DNA from: Ramlibacter alkalitolerans
GTDB taxonomy: Bacteria > Pseudomonadota > Gammaproteobacteria > Burkholderiales > Burkholderiaceae_C
Length of the DNA stretch: 64,000 nucleotides
Assembly (NCBI RefSeq): GCF_016722765.1
Contig: NZ_JAEQND010000003.1
Location: 248,001-312,000, forward strand
Reading direction: 5' to 3'
Shown here: in pieces, positions 38,197-48,637 of the stretch
Numbering within the stretch: the first letter of the stretch is position 1
Layout: every line of letters begins with the position of its first letter
Made by a program: the position numbers and the translations under genes
Notes under the pieces: generated by a model
The model's input: the letters and a program-made list of their open reading frames with translations, nothing else
Databases searched by the model: none
Told to the model about the DNA's origin: nothing

Positions 38197-39677
38197 CGTA
38201 CCGCGACCTGCGCGAATTCGTCGCCCAGCTGGAGCAGGGCGGCGAGCTGAAACGCGTCGCCCAGGCGGTGTCGCCGCACCTGGAAATGACGGCCGTCTGC
38301 GACCGCGTGCTGCGCGCCGGCGGCCCGGCGATCCTGTTCGAGAACCCGACGGGGCACCGCATCCCCGTGCTGGCCAACCTGTTCGGCACGCCGCAGCGCG
38401 TGGCGCGCGCCATGGGCGTGCCCGACCTGAAGGGCGTGCGCGTGTTCGGCGAACTGCTGGCGCGCCTGAAGGAGCCCGAGCCGCCGCGGGGCTTCAAGGA
38501 GATGCTGGGCCTGGGCGACCTGCTCAAGCGCCTGTGGCACATGGCGCCGCGCGAGGTCGGCAAGCCGGCCTGCCAGCAGCAGGTGTTCGAAGGCCCCGAC
38601 GTCGATCTCACGCGGCTGCCGATCCAGCATTGCTGGCCCGGCGACGTGGCGCCGCTCATCACCTGGGGCCTGGTGATCACTCGGGGGCCCAACAAGGCCC
38701 GCCAGAACCTGGGCATCTACCGCCAGCAGGTGCTCGCGCGCAACAAGGTGATCATGCGCTGGCTGCCGCACCGCGGCGGCGCGCTCGATTTCCGCGACCA
38801 TGCGCTGGCGCATCCGGGGCAGCCGTATCCCGTCGCGGTGGCGCTGGGCGCCGATCCGGCCACGCTGCTGGGGGCGGTCACGCCGGTGCCCGACTCGCTC
38901 TCCGAATACCAGTTCGCGGGCCTGCTGCGGGGCAGCCGCACCGAGGTGGCGCCGGCGCTGGGCGTGCCGCTGAACATCCCGGCGACGGCGGAGATCGTGC
39001 TCGAAGGCCACATCCAGCCGGATCCGAATCACACCAGTGGCTACGAGCACGCGCTGGAGGGCCCCTACGGCGACCACACGGGCTACTACAACGAGCAGGC
39101 CGCCTTCCCGGTGTTCACGATCGACCGCATCACGCAGCGGCCGGACGCGCTCTACCACTCCACCTACACCGGCAAGCCGCTCGACGAGCCCGCGGTGCTG
39201 GGCCTGGCGATGAACGAACTGTTCATCCCGCTGCTGCAGCGGCAGTTCCCCGAGATCGTCGACTTCTACCTGCCGCCGGAAGCCTGCAGCTACCGCATGG
39301 CGGTGGTGAGCATCCGCAAGGCCTACCCGGGGCACGCGCGGCGGGTGATGATGGGCGTGTGGAGCCACCTGCGCCAGTTCATGTACACCAAGTTCGTGCT
39401 GGTCGTCGACGACGACATCGACGTGCGCGACTGGCGCGAGGTGATGTGGGCCCTGTCCAGCCGGATGGACCCGGCGCGCGACACGATGACGATCGAGAAC
39501 ACGCCCATCGACTATCTCGACTTCGCCTCGCCGGTGGCGGGCCTGGGCAGCAAGATGGGCATGGACGCGACCAACAAGTGGCCGGGCGAGACCCAGCGCG
39601 AATGGGGCCGCACGATCCGCATGGATCCCGACGTCACGGCGCGCGTGCAACGCCTGTGCGAGGACCTGGGCTGCTAG
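38193..39677 (+). CDS. ubiD: 4-hydroxy-3-polyprenylbenzoate decarboxylase UbiD
   Basis: 494-residue prenylated-FMN-dependent decarboxylase of ubiquinone synthesis. It begins at a TTG overlapping the ubiT stop (TTGA); the resulting [19 protein letters not shown] aligns with the known UbiD N terminus, which fixes this start. Cofactor and active-site blocks include [29 protein letters not shown]-like [16 protein letters not shown] and [11 protein letters not shown]. It needs UbiX for the cofactor, not seen here. Its placement behind ubiUVT suggests an operon for respiratory quinone made under low oxygen. Confidence 0.94.
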   Translation: MTYRDLREFVAQLEQGGELKRVAQAVSPHLEMTAVCDRVLRAGGPAILFENPTGHRIPVLANLFGTPQRVARAMGVPDLKGVRVFGELLARLKEPEPPRGFKEMLGLGDLLKRLWHMAPREVGKPACQQQVFEGPDVDLTRLPIQHCWPGDVAPLITWGLVITRGPNKARQNLGIYRQQVLARNKVIMRWLPHRGGALDFRDHALAHPGQPYPVAVALGADPATLLGAVTPVPDSLSEYQFAGLLRGSRTEVAPALGVPLNIPATAEIVLEGHIQPDPNHTSGYEHALEGPYGDHTGYYNEQAAFPVFTIDRITQRPDALYHSTYTGKPLDEPAVLGLAMNELFIPLLQRQFPEIVDFYLPPEACSYRMAVVSIRKAYPGHARRVMMGVWSHLRQFMYTKFVLVVDDDIDVRDWREVMWALSSRMDPARDTMTIENTPIDYLDFASPVAGLGSKMGMDATNKWPGETQREWGRTIRMDPDVTARVQRLCEDLGC

Positions 39678-39787
39678 GCTTCACGATCGCGCGTGGGAAG
39701 CGGCTGTTGCAGGCCTCGTTGCAGTCCGGTCACCGCGCGGCCGGGAATCCAGCTGGTAGACCAGCATCCGACAAGCAGGGAAACGCC

Positions 39788-40315
39788 ATGCGTCCTTCCA
39801 TCCTCCTGGCCGCCGTGGCGGCCCTCGTGGCTGCTGCACCGGCCCTGGCCGACCTGCCGTGGATGGTCCGGCAGCAAGGCGGCTACGAGTACAAGCCGCA
39901 GTACCGCCCGGCGCAGGTCGCGGGCACCTCCCGTTGCAACAGCCGCGCGGTCGGCGGCGTCCTGGCCGGCATCGTGGGCGGCGCGCTGGGCGAGCAGATC
40001 GGCCGCGGCGAAGGGCGCACCCTCGCCACCGTCGGTGGCGCGGTCGCCGGCGTGCTGGTGGGCGGCGAGGTCGGGCGCCGCATGGACGCGGCCGACCACG
40101 CCTGCGTCGGCGAGGTGCTCGAAGTCGCTCCGGAGGGCAGGCAGGTGCAGTGGCAGGACGGCGGCAGGCGCTACACGGTCGTGCCGGGCAAGGTCAATTA
40201 CGTGCAGGGCGCCTATTGCCGGCCGTACACGCTGACGGTCCACACCGGGCGCAGTCCGCAGCGCCAGCGCGGAACCGCCTGCCGGCGCCCGGATGGCGTG
40301 TGGATGGCGGGCTGA
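39788..40315 (+). CDS. Glycine-zipper 2TM surface protein
   Basis: 175 residues. A signal peptide (RPSILLAAVAALVAAAPALA) is followed by a glycine-zipper segment AVGGVLAGIVGGALGEQIGRGEGRTLATVGGAVAGVLVGGEVG at residues 56-98, the pattern of the rickettsial 17-kDa antigen family. A Cys-containing C-terminal domain follows. It is probably associated with the envelope. GGGAAACGCC precedes the ATG. Confidence 0.85.
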   Translation: MRPSILLAAVAALVAAAPALADLPWMVRQQGGYEYKPQYRPAQVAGTSRCNSRAVGGVLAGIVGGALGEQIGRGEGRTLATVGGAVAGVLVGGEVGRRMDAADHACVGEVLEVAPEGRQVQWQDGGRRYTVVPGKVNYVQGAYCRPYTLTVHTGRSPQRQRGTACRRPDGVWMAG

Positions 40316-40425
40316 CGCAGCCGCAATCGGGGAGAAAGGCCCGGGACTGGGCATCGTGGCCGCAGCAGTGCGCCCGTGCGGGATGAGCCTCTCGCGTTCC
40401 TCCGGGCGAGCTGCAAAAGCGCCGA

Positions 40426-40445
40426 GAGCCGCCCGCAGGCGGCTC
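40426..40445 (-). terminator. Terminator stem-loop for the cold-shock gene
   Basis: GAGCCGCC / GGCGGCTC form an 8-bp stem with a 4-base loop; on the minus strand TCGGCGCTTTTGC follows. It is 23 bp beyond the stop. Confidence 0.65.
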
Positions 40446-40468
40446 CGGAATCTCACGCGCTCAGGGCG

Positions 40469-40786
40469 TCAGGCCTTGTTGGCGTGGTCGCTGTGGCCGC
40501 CGGCCGCATGGAACTGCGGCGCGCGGACCTTCGGCTGGCGCGGCGGCCGATCGGTGGGGGCAGGCTGCGTCTGGATGACGCCAGGCTGCGCCTGGATGTT
40601 CTGCGCGAGCTGGCCCTTGGGACCTTGCTGGATGTCGAAGCTGACGCGCGACCCCTGCTTGAGAGTCTTGAAGCCCTCCATCGTGATCGCCGAAAAATGC
40701 GCGAACACATCCGAGCCACCGCCATCGGGTTCGATGAACCCGAAGCCCTTGGCATCGTTAAACCACTTCACAGTTCCGGTCGCCAT
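40469..40786 (-). CDS. Cold-shock domain protein with C-terminal extension
   Basis: 105 residues. The N-terminal cold-shock domain (about 67 residues) has RNP1 KGFGFI and RNP2 VFAHF. The extra 38 residues are Gln/Pro-rich ([21 protein letters not shown]) and end with [13 protein letters not shown]. The protein binds single-stranded nucleic acid. It is longer than the 67-70 residues usual for CspA. Its 5' region has TTGACA 68 bp upstream. Confidence 0.93.
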   Translation of the reverse strand: MATGTVKWFNDAKGFGFIEPDGGGSDVFAHFSAITMEGFKTLKQGSRVSFDIQQGPKGQLAQNIQAQPGVIQTQPAPTDRPPRQPKVRAPQFHAAGGHSDHANKA

Positions 40787-40848
40787 GATGCGCGCCCCCG
40801 TTTATTGTTCCCTCAGTGATCGTCGAGTCTCCTAGAACACCGCTCATC

Positions 40849-40854
40849 TGTCAA
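40849..40854 (-). promoter_or_regulatory. -35 box (TTGACA) of the cold-shock gene
   Basis: A perfect TTGACA on the minus strand. The -10 at 17 bp reads GAGACT, which is weak. It implies a leader of about 30-35 bases. Confidence 0.45.
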
Positions 40855-40940
40855 CATTTTCACTTAGTCAATCGCAAGTGCCCGTCAGGAAACGTTTTTT
40901 TATTTCCAAGCTCCCTGCGCGCAGGCCGTCGAAATCAAGC

Positions 40941-40956
40941 TGGCACGCATGTCGCT
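40941..40956 (+). promoter_or_regulatory. Candidate sigma-54 promoter upstream of clpS
   Basis: TGGCACGCATGTCGCT fits the -24/-12 pattern YTGGCACG-N4-TTGCW with one mismatch (TCGC). GG and GC are 10 bp apart as required. It points toward clpS 73 bp downstream of its end. Found by eye only. Confidence 0.35.
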
Positions 40957-41015
40957 TGAATGTGACGGGACCGTCTCCAATTCACCTAGGGTCTACGGGC
41001 GGCGATGGCGCTCGA

Positions 41016-41021
41016 TAGAAT
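41016..41021 (+). promoter_or_regulatory. Candidate -10 box (TAGAAT) for clpS
   Basis: TAGAAT ends 7 bases before the ATG at 41029, so the transcript would start at about the ATG itself. No -35 match. Confidence 0.35.
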
Positions 41022-41028
41022 GATTTTC

Positions 41029-41388
41029 ATGGCCAGTCAGACACCACTCCCGCCCCCCGCCGGACCGGCGATCCGGCCGTCGGAGGACGATGGCGGATCG
41101 GTGGTCGCGGAGCGGAAGACGCAGAAGACGAAGCCACCGCAGATGTACCAGGTGGTGATGTTGAACGACGACTACACCCCGATGGAATTCGTGGTGGTGG
41201 TGATCCAGGAATTTTTCGGCAAGGACAGGGAGACGGCCACGCAGATCATGTTGAAGATCCATCTGGACGGGAAGGGCATCTGCGGCGTGTACTCGAGGGA
41301 CGTCGCGGCCACGAAGGTCCAGCAAGTGCAGGAGGCGGCCCGCCAGGCGGGACACCCGCTGCAGTGTCTGAGTGAACCGGTCGAGTGA
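41029..41388 (+). CDS. clpS: ATP-dependent Clp protease adaptor ClpS
   Basis: 119-residue N-end-rule adaptor delivering substrates to ClpAP. The core has [19 protein letters not shown], the N-degron pocket and [23 protein letters not shown]. The flexible N terminus is Pro-rich. I use the ATG at 41029; an in-frame ATG at 41005 would put a TAGAAT inside the gene. It is 52 bp before clpA. Confidence 0.95.
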   Translation: MASQTPLPPPAGPAIRPSEDDGGSVVAERKTQKTKPPQMYQVVMLNDDYTPMEFVVVVIQEFFGKDRETATQIMLKIHLDGKGICGVYSRDVAATKVQQVQEAARQAGHPLQCLSEPVE

Positions 41389-41440
41389 TCAGTACTCGAA
41401 CATCGGAAAAGGTTTTGAACGCAAGGCAGAAGGAAATCTC

Positions 41441-43786
<2,346 letters not shown>

Positions 43787-43803
43787 GCTGCCTCGCGTCG
43801 ATG

Positions 43804-43830
43804 AAAAAGCCGCCCTCGGGCGGCTTTTTC
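43804..43830 (+). terminator. Rho-independent terminator after clpA
   Basis: AAAAAGCCGCC / GGCGGCTTTTT form an 11-bp stem with a CTCG loop, symmetrical and so possibly active in both directions. It is 17 bp beyond the clpA stop. Confidence 0.92.
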
Positions 43831-43840
43831 TTGACGTGGC

Positions 43841-43880
43841 GTAGGCTGGTGGTGAGCCGCGAAGCGCGCGAACCCCAGCG
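43841..43880 (+). repeat. REP element, single copy
   Basis: A 40-bp copy beginning GTAGGCTGGTGGTGAGCC and ending AACCCCAGCG, directly after the clpA terminator, between convergent clpA and prlC. Confidence 0.85.
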
Positions 43881-43922
43881 TTGACACCGCAGACAAATGG
43901 CGGTGCTTGAGCGAGCCGTTGG

Positions 43923-44019
43923 AACGCAGAAGCCGCAAAAGTGACGCAAAAGCCGCGAAAGGATTCCCTGCAAATCTCCTTTCTGCGGCTTTGGCTGTTT
44001 CTTCTGCGGTTTCTGCGTT
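43923..44019. repeat. Long inverted repeat, AACGCAGAAGCCGC family, copy 3
   Basis: Arms 43923-43965 and 43973-44019 are imperfect inverted copies with the same CGCAGAAGCCGCAAAAG unit as the copy at 13450. It lies between the 3' ends of clpA and prlC, next to a REP. Confidence 0.85.
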
Positions 44020-44049
44020 AGAAAAAGCTCAACCCGACGCGGCGCCCCT

Positions 44050-46095
44050 TCAGGACCCCAACCCCTTCTGCCGCAGCAACGGCTCGATCACCGGATCCCT
44101 CCCGCGGAACGCCCGGAACGCCGCCCCCGGCTCCACGCTGTTGCCGGTCGAATAGATGCAGCGCTTCAGCCGCTCGGCCACGGCAACGTCGAACGGGCTG
44201 CCCGCCTCCATGAACGCATCCCACGCGTCCGCGTCGAGCACTTCGGCCCACAGGTACACGTAGTAGCCCGCCGCATAGCCGCCCCCGAACAGGTGCTGGA
44301 AGTGCGCGAGCCGGTGGTTGATGCCTGCAGCTTCCGGCAAGCCGCGCTCGCGCAGCAGCTGATCCTCGAACGCCGGCCAGTCGCTCACCGCGGCGGAATC
44401 GGGGTGGCGGTGCACCGCCATGTCCACGATCGCGCTGCCGCAGTAGCGCACCGTCTCGTAGGCCTCGCCGAACATCGCGGCGGCCCGCAGGCGCTCGATC
44501 AGCGCATCGGGAATGGGCTCGCCCGTCTCCACGTGCTTGGCGTGCCGGCGCAGCACCTGCGGCTCCGCCATCCAGTGCTCGAACAACTGCGAAGGCAGTT
44601 CGACGAAATCGCGCAGCACCTGCGTGCCGGCGAGGTCGCCGTAGGTGACGTTCGACAGCAGCCCGTGCAGCCCGTGCCCGAACTCGTGGAACAGCGTGCG
44701 CACGTCGTCGAAACTCAGCAGCGTGGGGCTGCCCTCGGCGAAGTTGTTGTTGTTCAGGATCACCGGCAGCACCTCGCCGCCATTGCGCGCCTGCACCGCG
44801 AGGCTGCTCATCCAGGCGCCGCTGCGCTTGCTGGTACGGGCGAAGTTGTCCTGGATGAACAGGCCCACGGCGCGCCCCTGCGCATCGTGCACTTCGTAGG
44901 CCCGCGCGTCCGGGTGGTACAGCGTGAGGTCGGTGCGCGGCGTGAAGCGCAGCCCGAAGAGCCGCTGCGCGCAGTCGAAGGCGGCTTCCACCATCGCGGG
45001 CAGGGGGAAATAGGGCTTGACCTGTGCGTCGTCGAGGGCGAAGTCGCGCTGGCGCACCTTCTCGGCCCAGTAGCGCCAGTCCCAGGCTTCGACGGTCTCC
45101 GTGCTGCCGGCTGCGCGCTGCGCCGCTTCCAGGCTGGCGCGCTCATGCTGCAGCGCCGCCTTCGCGCGCTCGAACACGTTGTCCAGCAACTGGTCGACGG
45201 CCTCCGGCGTGCGCGCCATGCGATCGACCAGCGCGTAGTCGGCATACGTGGCGTAGCCGTGCAGCCGGGCCTGCTCCTGGCGCAGCTGCAGGATACGGCC
45301 GATCAGGGGCCGGTTGTCATGCTTCCCTTCGTGCGCGCCGCGGCCGACCCAGGCCCGCCAGGCCTGCTCCCGCAGGTCGCGCCGCTCGGAAAAGGTGAGG
45401 AAGGGCACGATCGAGGACCGCGACAGCGTGATCGCGAGCACGTCGCCCAGTCCGCGCTGCTGCGCCGCCGTGCGCGCGGCGGAGCGCACGAATTCCGGCA
45501 GCCCCGCGAGTTCGGCCTCCTCGCGCAGCACCAGCGCCCAGGTCGACTCGTCGTGCAGCACGTTCTGGCCGAAGCTCGTCTGCAAGGCGGCCAGCTCCTG
45601 CGCGATCTGCGCATAGCGTTCCTGCGCGGCCGGTCCCAGCAGCGCCCCGGCGCGCACGAAGTTCAGGTGCGTGCGTTCCAGCAGCCTCATTTGTTCGGGA
45701 TCGAGTCCGAGCCGCGCCCGCCGCTCGTGCAGGGCATCGACGCGCGCGAACAGGGGCTGGTGCATCGCGATCGCGCTCCAGTGCGCGGCGAGCACAGGCG
45801 CCATGCGCCGCTGCACGTCCTGCAGTTCGGGCGATGTCTCGGACGTGCACAGGTTGTGGAACACCATGCTGATGCCGGCGAGCCGCCGGTCGCAGCAGTC
45901 CAGGGCGGCCAGCGTGTTCCCGAAGTCCGGCGCCTGCGGGTTGTGCGCGATGGCGTCGACGGCGGCGCGGTGTTCCTGCAGCGCCTGGGCGAAGGCGGGC
46001 TCGAAGTGCGAAGGCCGGATCTCGGCGAAGGGCGCCAGGCCGTAGGGGGCGGTCCAGGGGGCGAGGAGGGGATTGGGTGCGGGCTGGGAAGGCAT
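44050..46095 (-). CDS. prlC: Oligopeptidase A (M3 family metallopeptidase)
   Basis: 681-residue zinc peptidase that degrades oligopeptides and signal peptide remnants in the cytoplasm. The zinc site LFHEFGHGLHG is at about residues 468-478, with the third ligand Glu in the following helix. N-terminal NPLLAPWTAPYGLAPFAEIRPSHFEPAF and C-terminal GGGYAAGYYVYLWAEVLDADAW are typical of PrlC. Its start ATG sits 5 bases after a TAGAAT. Confidence 0.95.
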   Translation of the reverse strand: MPSQPAPNPLLAPWTAPYGLAPFAEIRPSHFEPAFAQALQEHRAAVDAIAHNPQAPDFGNTLAALDCCDRRLAGISMVFHNLCTSETSPELQDVQRRMAPVLAAHWSAIAMHQPLFARVDALHERRARLGLDPEQMRLLERTHLNFVRAGALLGPAAQERYAQIAQELAALQTSFGQNVLHDESTWALVLREEAELAGLPEFVRSAARTAAQQRGLGDVLAITLSRSSIVPFLTFSERRDLREQAWRAWVGRGAHEGKHDNRPLIGRILQLRQEQARLHGYATYADYALVDRMARTPEAVDQLLDNVFERAKAALQHERASLEAAQRAAGSTETVEAWDWRYWAEKVRQRDFALDDAQVKPYFPLPAMVEAAFDCAQRLFGLRFTPRTDLTLYHPDARAYEVHDAQGRAVGLFIQDNFARTSKRSGAWMSSLAVQARNGGEVLPVILNNNNFAEGSPTLLSFDDVRTLFHEFGHGLHGLLSNVTYGDLAGTQVLRDFVELPSQLFEHWMAEPQVLRRHAKHVETGEPIPDALIERLRAAAMFGEAYETVRYCGSAIVDMAVHRHPDSAAVSDWPAFEDQLLRERGLPEAAGINHRLAHFQHLFGGGYAAGYYVYLWAEVLDADAWDAFMEAGSPFDVAVAERLKRCIYSTGNSVEPGAAFRAFRGRDPVIEPLLRQKGLGS

Positions 46096-46100
46096 CGCCC

Positions 46101-46106
46101 ATTCTA
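46101..46106 (-). promoter_or_regulatory. Candidate -10 box (TAGAAT) for prlC
   Basis: On the minus strand TAGAAT is followed by GGGCG and then the ATG at 46095. Transcription would begin at or inside the start codon. No Shine-Dalgarno is visible. Confidence 0.35.
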
Positions 46107-46131
46107 GGAAGCGGGGCCCGCCCCTGCTCGC

Positions 46132-47220
46132 TCACCGCGACTTCTTCACCCCCACCGTGTACTGCCCGGTGGCCGCTGCCACCTTGTGCCGCACGGTCAG
46201 CCAGTACTGGCCCGGCCGCAGCTTGCGCACGATCCTGGCGTTCAGCCCGCGGCCGCGATCGTCGTCCCACGTGACCACCGTCCCCGGATCGTCCGGCCCG
46301 TGCAGGGTGAGCACGGTGTCGGTCGGCCCCTCGGTGGTCAGGATGTGCGTGGCAGCCTGGTCGACCACGAAGTGGAAGGTATCGACTTCACCGGCCGTGG
46401 CCAGGTCGGCGGCCACGCGCGGCCCGCCGACGGTGAGTTCGGTGAGCGCCGGCGCGTTGCTGGGATACTGCCGCCGCATGAAGGCGATGTCCGTCTGCGA
46501 GAACTCCGTGTTCCAGCCTACCGCGTAGGAGCCGATCGTGAGCGCGTCGGGGATGGCGTACTCCATGATCGAGGTCGGGTCGAACTGCGTGTGGTTGGTG
46601 CTGTCCTCGGAATACACCTGGAAGATGTTGAAGTCCACGTCGGCCTTGCTCCAGCCCTGCTGCGCGTAGTAGGCATAGACCTTGGGCTTGTCCCAGGGGA
46701 TCTGGCCCTGGGCGGCGGGATTCTGGTGCTCGTGGATCATGCCGAGCGCGTGGCCGAACTCATGCCGCACCACGCGCTGGTATTCGCGCAGGTCGGTGTC
46801 CGGCTCGAGCCAGCCGTAGTTCATGGTGGCCTCCGACGGGCCCACCGTGAGCGCGTCGGTGCCGACGGTGGACCAGGAAAAATCCTTCTCCGCGAAGCTC
46901 ACGCGGATGTCGCCGGCGCCGCTGGTGACGAACTCCAGCTTCAGGTTCGCCACGCTTTCCCACTCGCGCGCGATCTGCTGCACCCTGGCCTGCACCGACG
47001 GCTCGCCGTCCAGGAATTTCACCTTCAGCGTGCGGCCGTTCTCCCACAGCTTCAGCCGCTCCACTGCGGCACGCGTGCGGCCGGGGACGGACGACCGCAG
47101 CGGCGTCACGCGAACGTTGTCGGGCCGCTCGCGGGCCGCCACTTCGTCGCCCGCGCCTTCCGCCGCGTCGCCGGTGAGTCCCGGCACGAAAGGTGAACAG
47201 ATCTTGCACGTGAGTCGCAT
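46132..47220 (-). CDS. Astacin-like (M12A) zinc metalloprotease with PPC-type C-terminal domain
   Basis: 362 residues. The zinc motif HEFGHALGMIHEHQ (HExxHxxGxxHE) is near residue 152, and the Met-turn is SIMEYAIP near residue 220, with Glu in place of the usual His. The preceding region (VKFLDGEPSVQARVQQIAREWE) is typical of secreted astacin-like proteases. Residues 270-362 look like a pre-peptidase C-terminal beta domain (GEVDTFHFVVDQAATHILTTEG). The N terminus MRLTCKICSPF has a CxxC and no classical signal peptide. GAGGAG supports the ATG at 47220. Confidence 0.88.
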   Translation of the reverse strand: MRLTCKICSPFVPGLTGDAAEGAGDEVAARERPDNVRVTPLRSSVPGRTRAAVERLKLWENGRTLKVKFLDGEPSVQARVQQIAREWESVANLKLEFVTSGAGDIRVSFAEKDFSWSTVGTDALTVGPSEATMNYGWLEPDTDLREYQRVVRHEFGHALGMIHEHQNPAAQGQIPWDKPKVYAYYAQQGWSKADVDFNIFQVYSEDSTNHTQFDPTSIMEYAIPDALTIGSYAVGWNTEFSQTDIAFMRRQYPSNAPALTELTVGGPRVAADLATAGEVDTFHFVVDQAATHILTTEGPTDTVLTLHGPDDPGTVVTWDDDRGRGLNARIVRKLRPGQYWLTVRHKVAAATGQYTVGVKKSR

Positions 47221-47366
47221 GGCGTTCTCCTCTGGAAGCTCGGTCGCAAAACTAGCACGCGGGTGTCCGGGTGCATAGCGTACGAAGGAGGAGGGCCGAC
47301 CGGCGGGGGGTGATCCATTCCCCTCGCACCGCTGGCTCGACGGGGATGGCGACGCTGGCCTGCCGC

Positions 47367-48128
47367 TTACCGCAGCAGGGCCGCCACCGCCGGCCCGATC
47401 AGGCCCGCTCCGGTGACCAGCAGCAGGCCGCACACGACCTTCAGCACCGTCTCGCGCCGCCACGCCGGCGGATGCCGCCGCATCCACCAGGTGATCGTCA
47501 TCACCAGGGGCACGGTGACCGCGGACAGCCACAAGGCCCGCGGGCTGAACTGGCCGGTGGGGATCACCAGGGCCAGGCGCAGCAACGAGCCGAACGCCAG
47601 GCTCGCGACCAGCGTGTCGCGCAGCGAGTCCAGGTCCCAGGGCTGGCGATAGAAGTGGTAGACGAGCGGCGGGCCCGAGGCCGAGAACAGGCCCCCGAGC
47701 AGGCCGGACAGGAAGCCGTAGCCGCCGAACGAGATGCCGGACGACTGCGTGGCCCGGGGGAGGGTGCGCACCAGCACGACGATGGCGCAGGCAATCACCA
47801 CGACGCCCAGCAGCAGCCGCAGCACCATGACGACGTTCGCGCTCAGCCAGGCGAGCAGCGCCACGCCGGCCGCCACGCCGAACACGCTGCCGCTGACCGT
47901 GTGGCGCCAGGCGCTCCAGCGCAGCGACTTGTGCGTGCCGCGCAGCTGGATGGCCGCATTGGCGAGCGACAGCACCGTCGCCACGTTGGCCACGTCGGGC
48001 AGCGGCGCGAGCTCGAACAGTCCCGTGAGTCCCAGCAGGATCAGCGCGAGGGCGAAGCCGGTGATGTTCTGCAGCGAGGAGGCGAGCGCGACGCAGACCA
48101 GGAAGCCCGCGAACTGCAGCGCGCTCAT
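47367..48128 (-). CDS. TSUP (TauE/SafE) family membrane transporter
   Basis: 253-residue, about eight-helix membrane protein of the sulfite exporter TauE/SafE family. The two repeat halves are seen: ALILLGLTGLFELAPLPDVANVATVLSL near the N terminus and FLSGLLGGLFSASGPPLVYHFY in the middle. Substrates in the family are small sulfur- or carbon-containing anions. It overlaps the EVE-domain gene (ATGA), so the two are co-translated. Confidence 0.9.
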   Translation of the reverse strand: MSALQFAGFLVCVALASSLQNITGFALALILLGLTGLFELAPLPDVANVATVLSLANAAIQLRGTHKSLRWSAWRHTVSGSVFGVAAGVALLAWLSANVVMVLRLLLGVVVIACAIVVLVRTLPRATQSSGISFGGYGFLSGLLGGLFSASGPPLVYHFYRQPWDLDSLRDTLVASLAFGSLLRLALVIPTGQFSPRALWLSAVTVPLVMTITWWMRRHPPAWRRETVLKVVCGLLLVTGAGLIGPAVAALLR

Positions 48129-48592
48129 GATCCGGCGTCGAGCTTCTTCAGGATCCGCCGCCAGTGCACCGGCTCCACCGGCGTGATCGACAGCCGGTTG
48201 CCCTTCTTCAGCACCAGCAGGTCCTGCAGGTCCGGGTCGGCGCGCAGTTCCGGCAGCGTGAGGTTGCGGGTCTTGCGCAGCACCTGCACGTCCACCAGCA
48301 TCCAGCGCGGCGCCTCGGCCTTGGACGCGGGGTCGTGGTACGGCGACCCGGGATCGAACTGCGTCGGGTCGGGGTAGGGCGTGGACGCGACGCGCGCAAT
48401 GCCGACGATGCCCGGCTCCGCGCAGCTCGAGTGGTAGAACAGCACGCCGTCGTCGATGCGCATCTGGTCGCGCATGAAGTTGCGGGCCTGGTAGTTGCGC
48501 ACGCCGGTCCAGGGCACGGTGGATTCCGGCGCCGCGAGCGCGTCGTCCACCGAGACCTCGGCGGGCTCGGATTTCATCAGCCAGTAGTGCAT
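48125..48592 (-). CDS. EVE domain protein
   Basis: 155 residues covering one EVE domain (PUA-like fold): HYWLMKSEPAEVSVDD, WTGVRNYQARNFMRDQM, GVLFYHSSCAEPGIVGIARV and KKGNRLSITPVEPVHWRRIL. EVE domains read modified bases in DNA or RNA (for instance 5-methyl or hydroxymethylcytosine). A role in base-modification recognition here is family-level inference. Confidence 0.93.
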   Translation of the reverse strand: MHYWLMKSEPAEVSVDDALAAPESTVPWTGVRNYQARNFMRDQMRIDDGVLFYHSSCAEPGIVGIARVASTPYPDPTQFDPGSPYHDPASKAEAPRWMLVDVQVLRKTRNLTLPELRADPDLQDLLVLKKGNRLSITPVEPVHWRRILKKLDAGS

Positions 48593-48637
48593 TGCCCGCC
48601 GATTATGGGCAAGCGGCCGCCGCGGCGTGGGCCGCGG

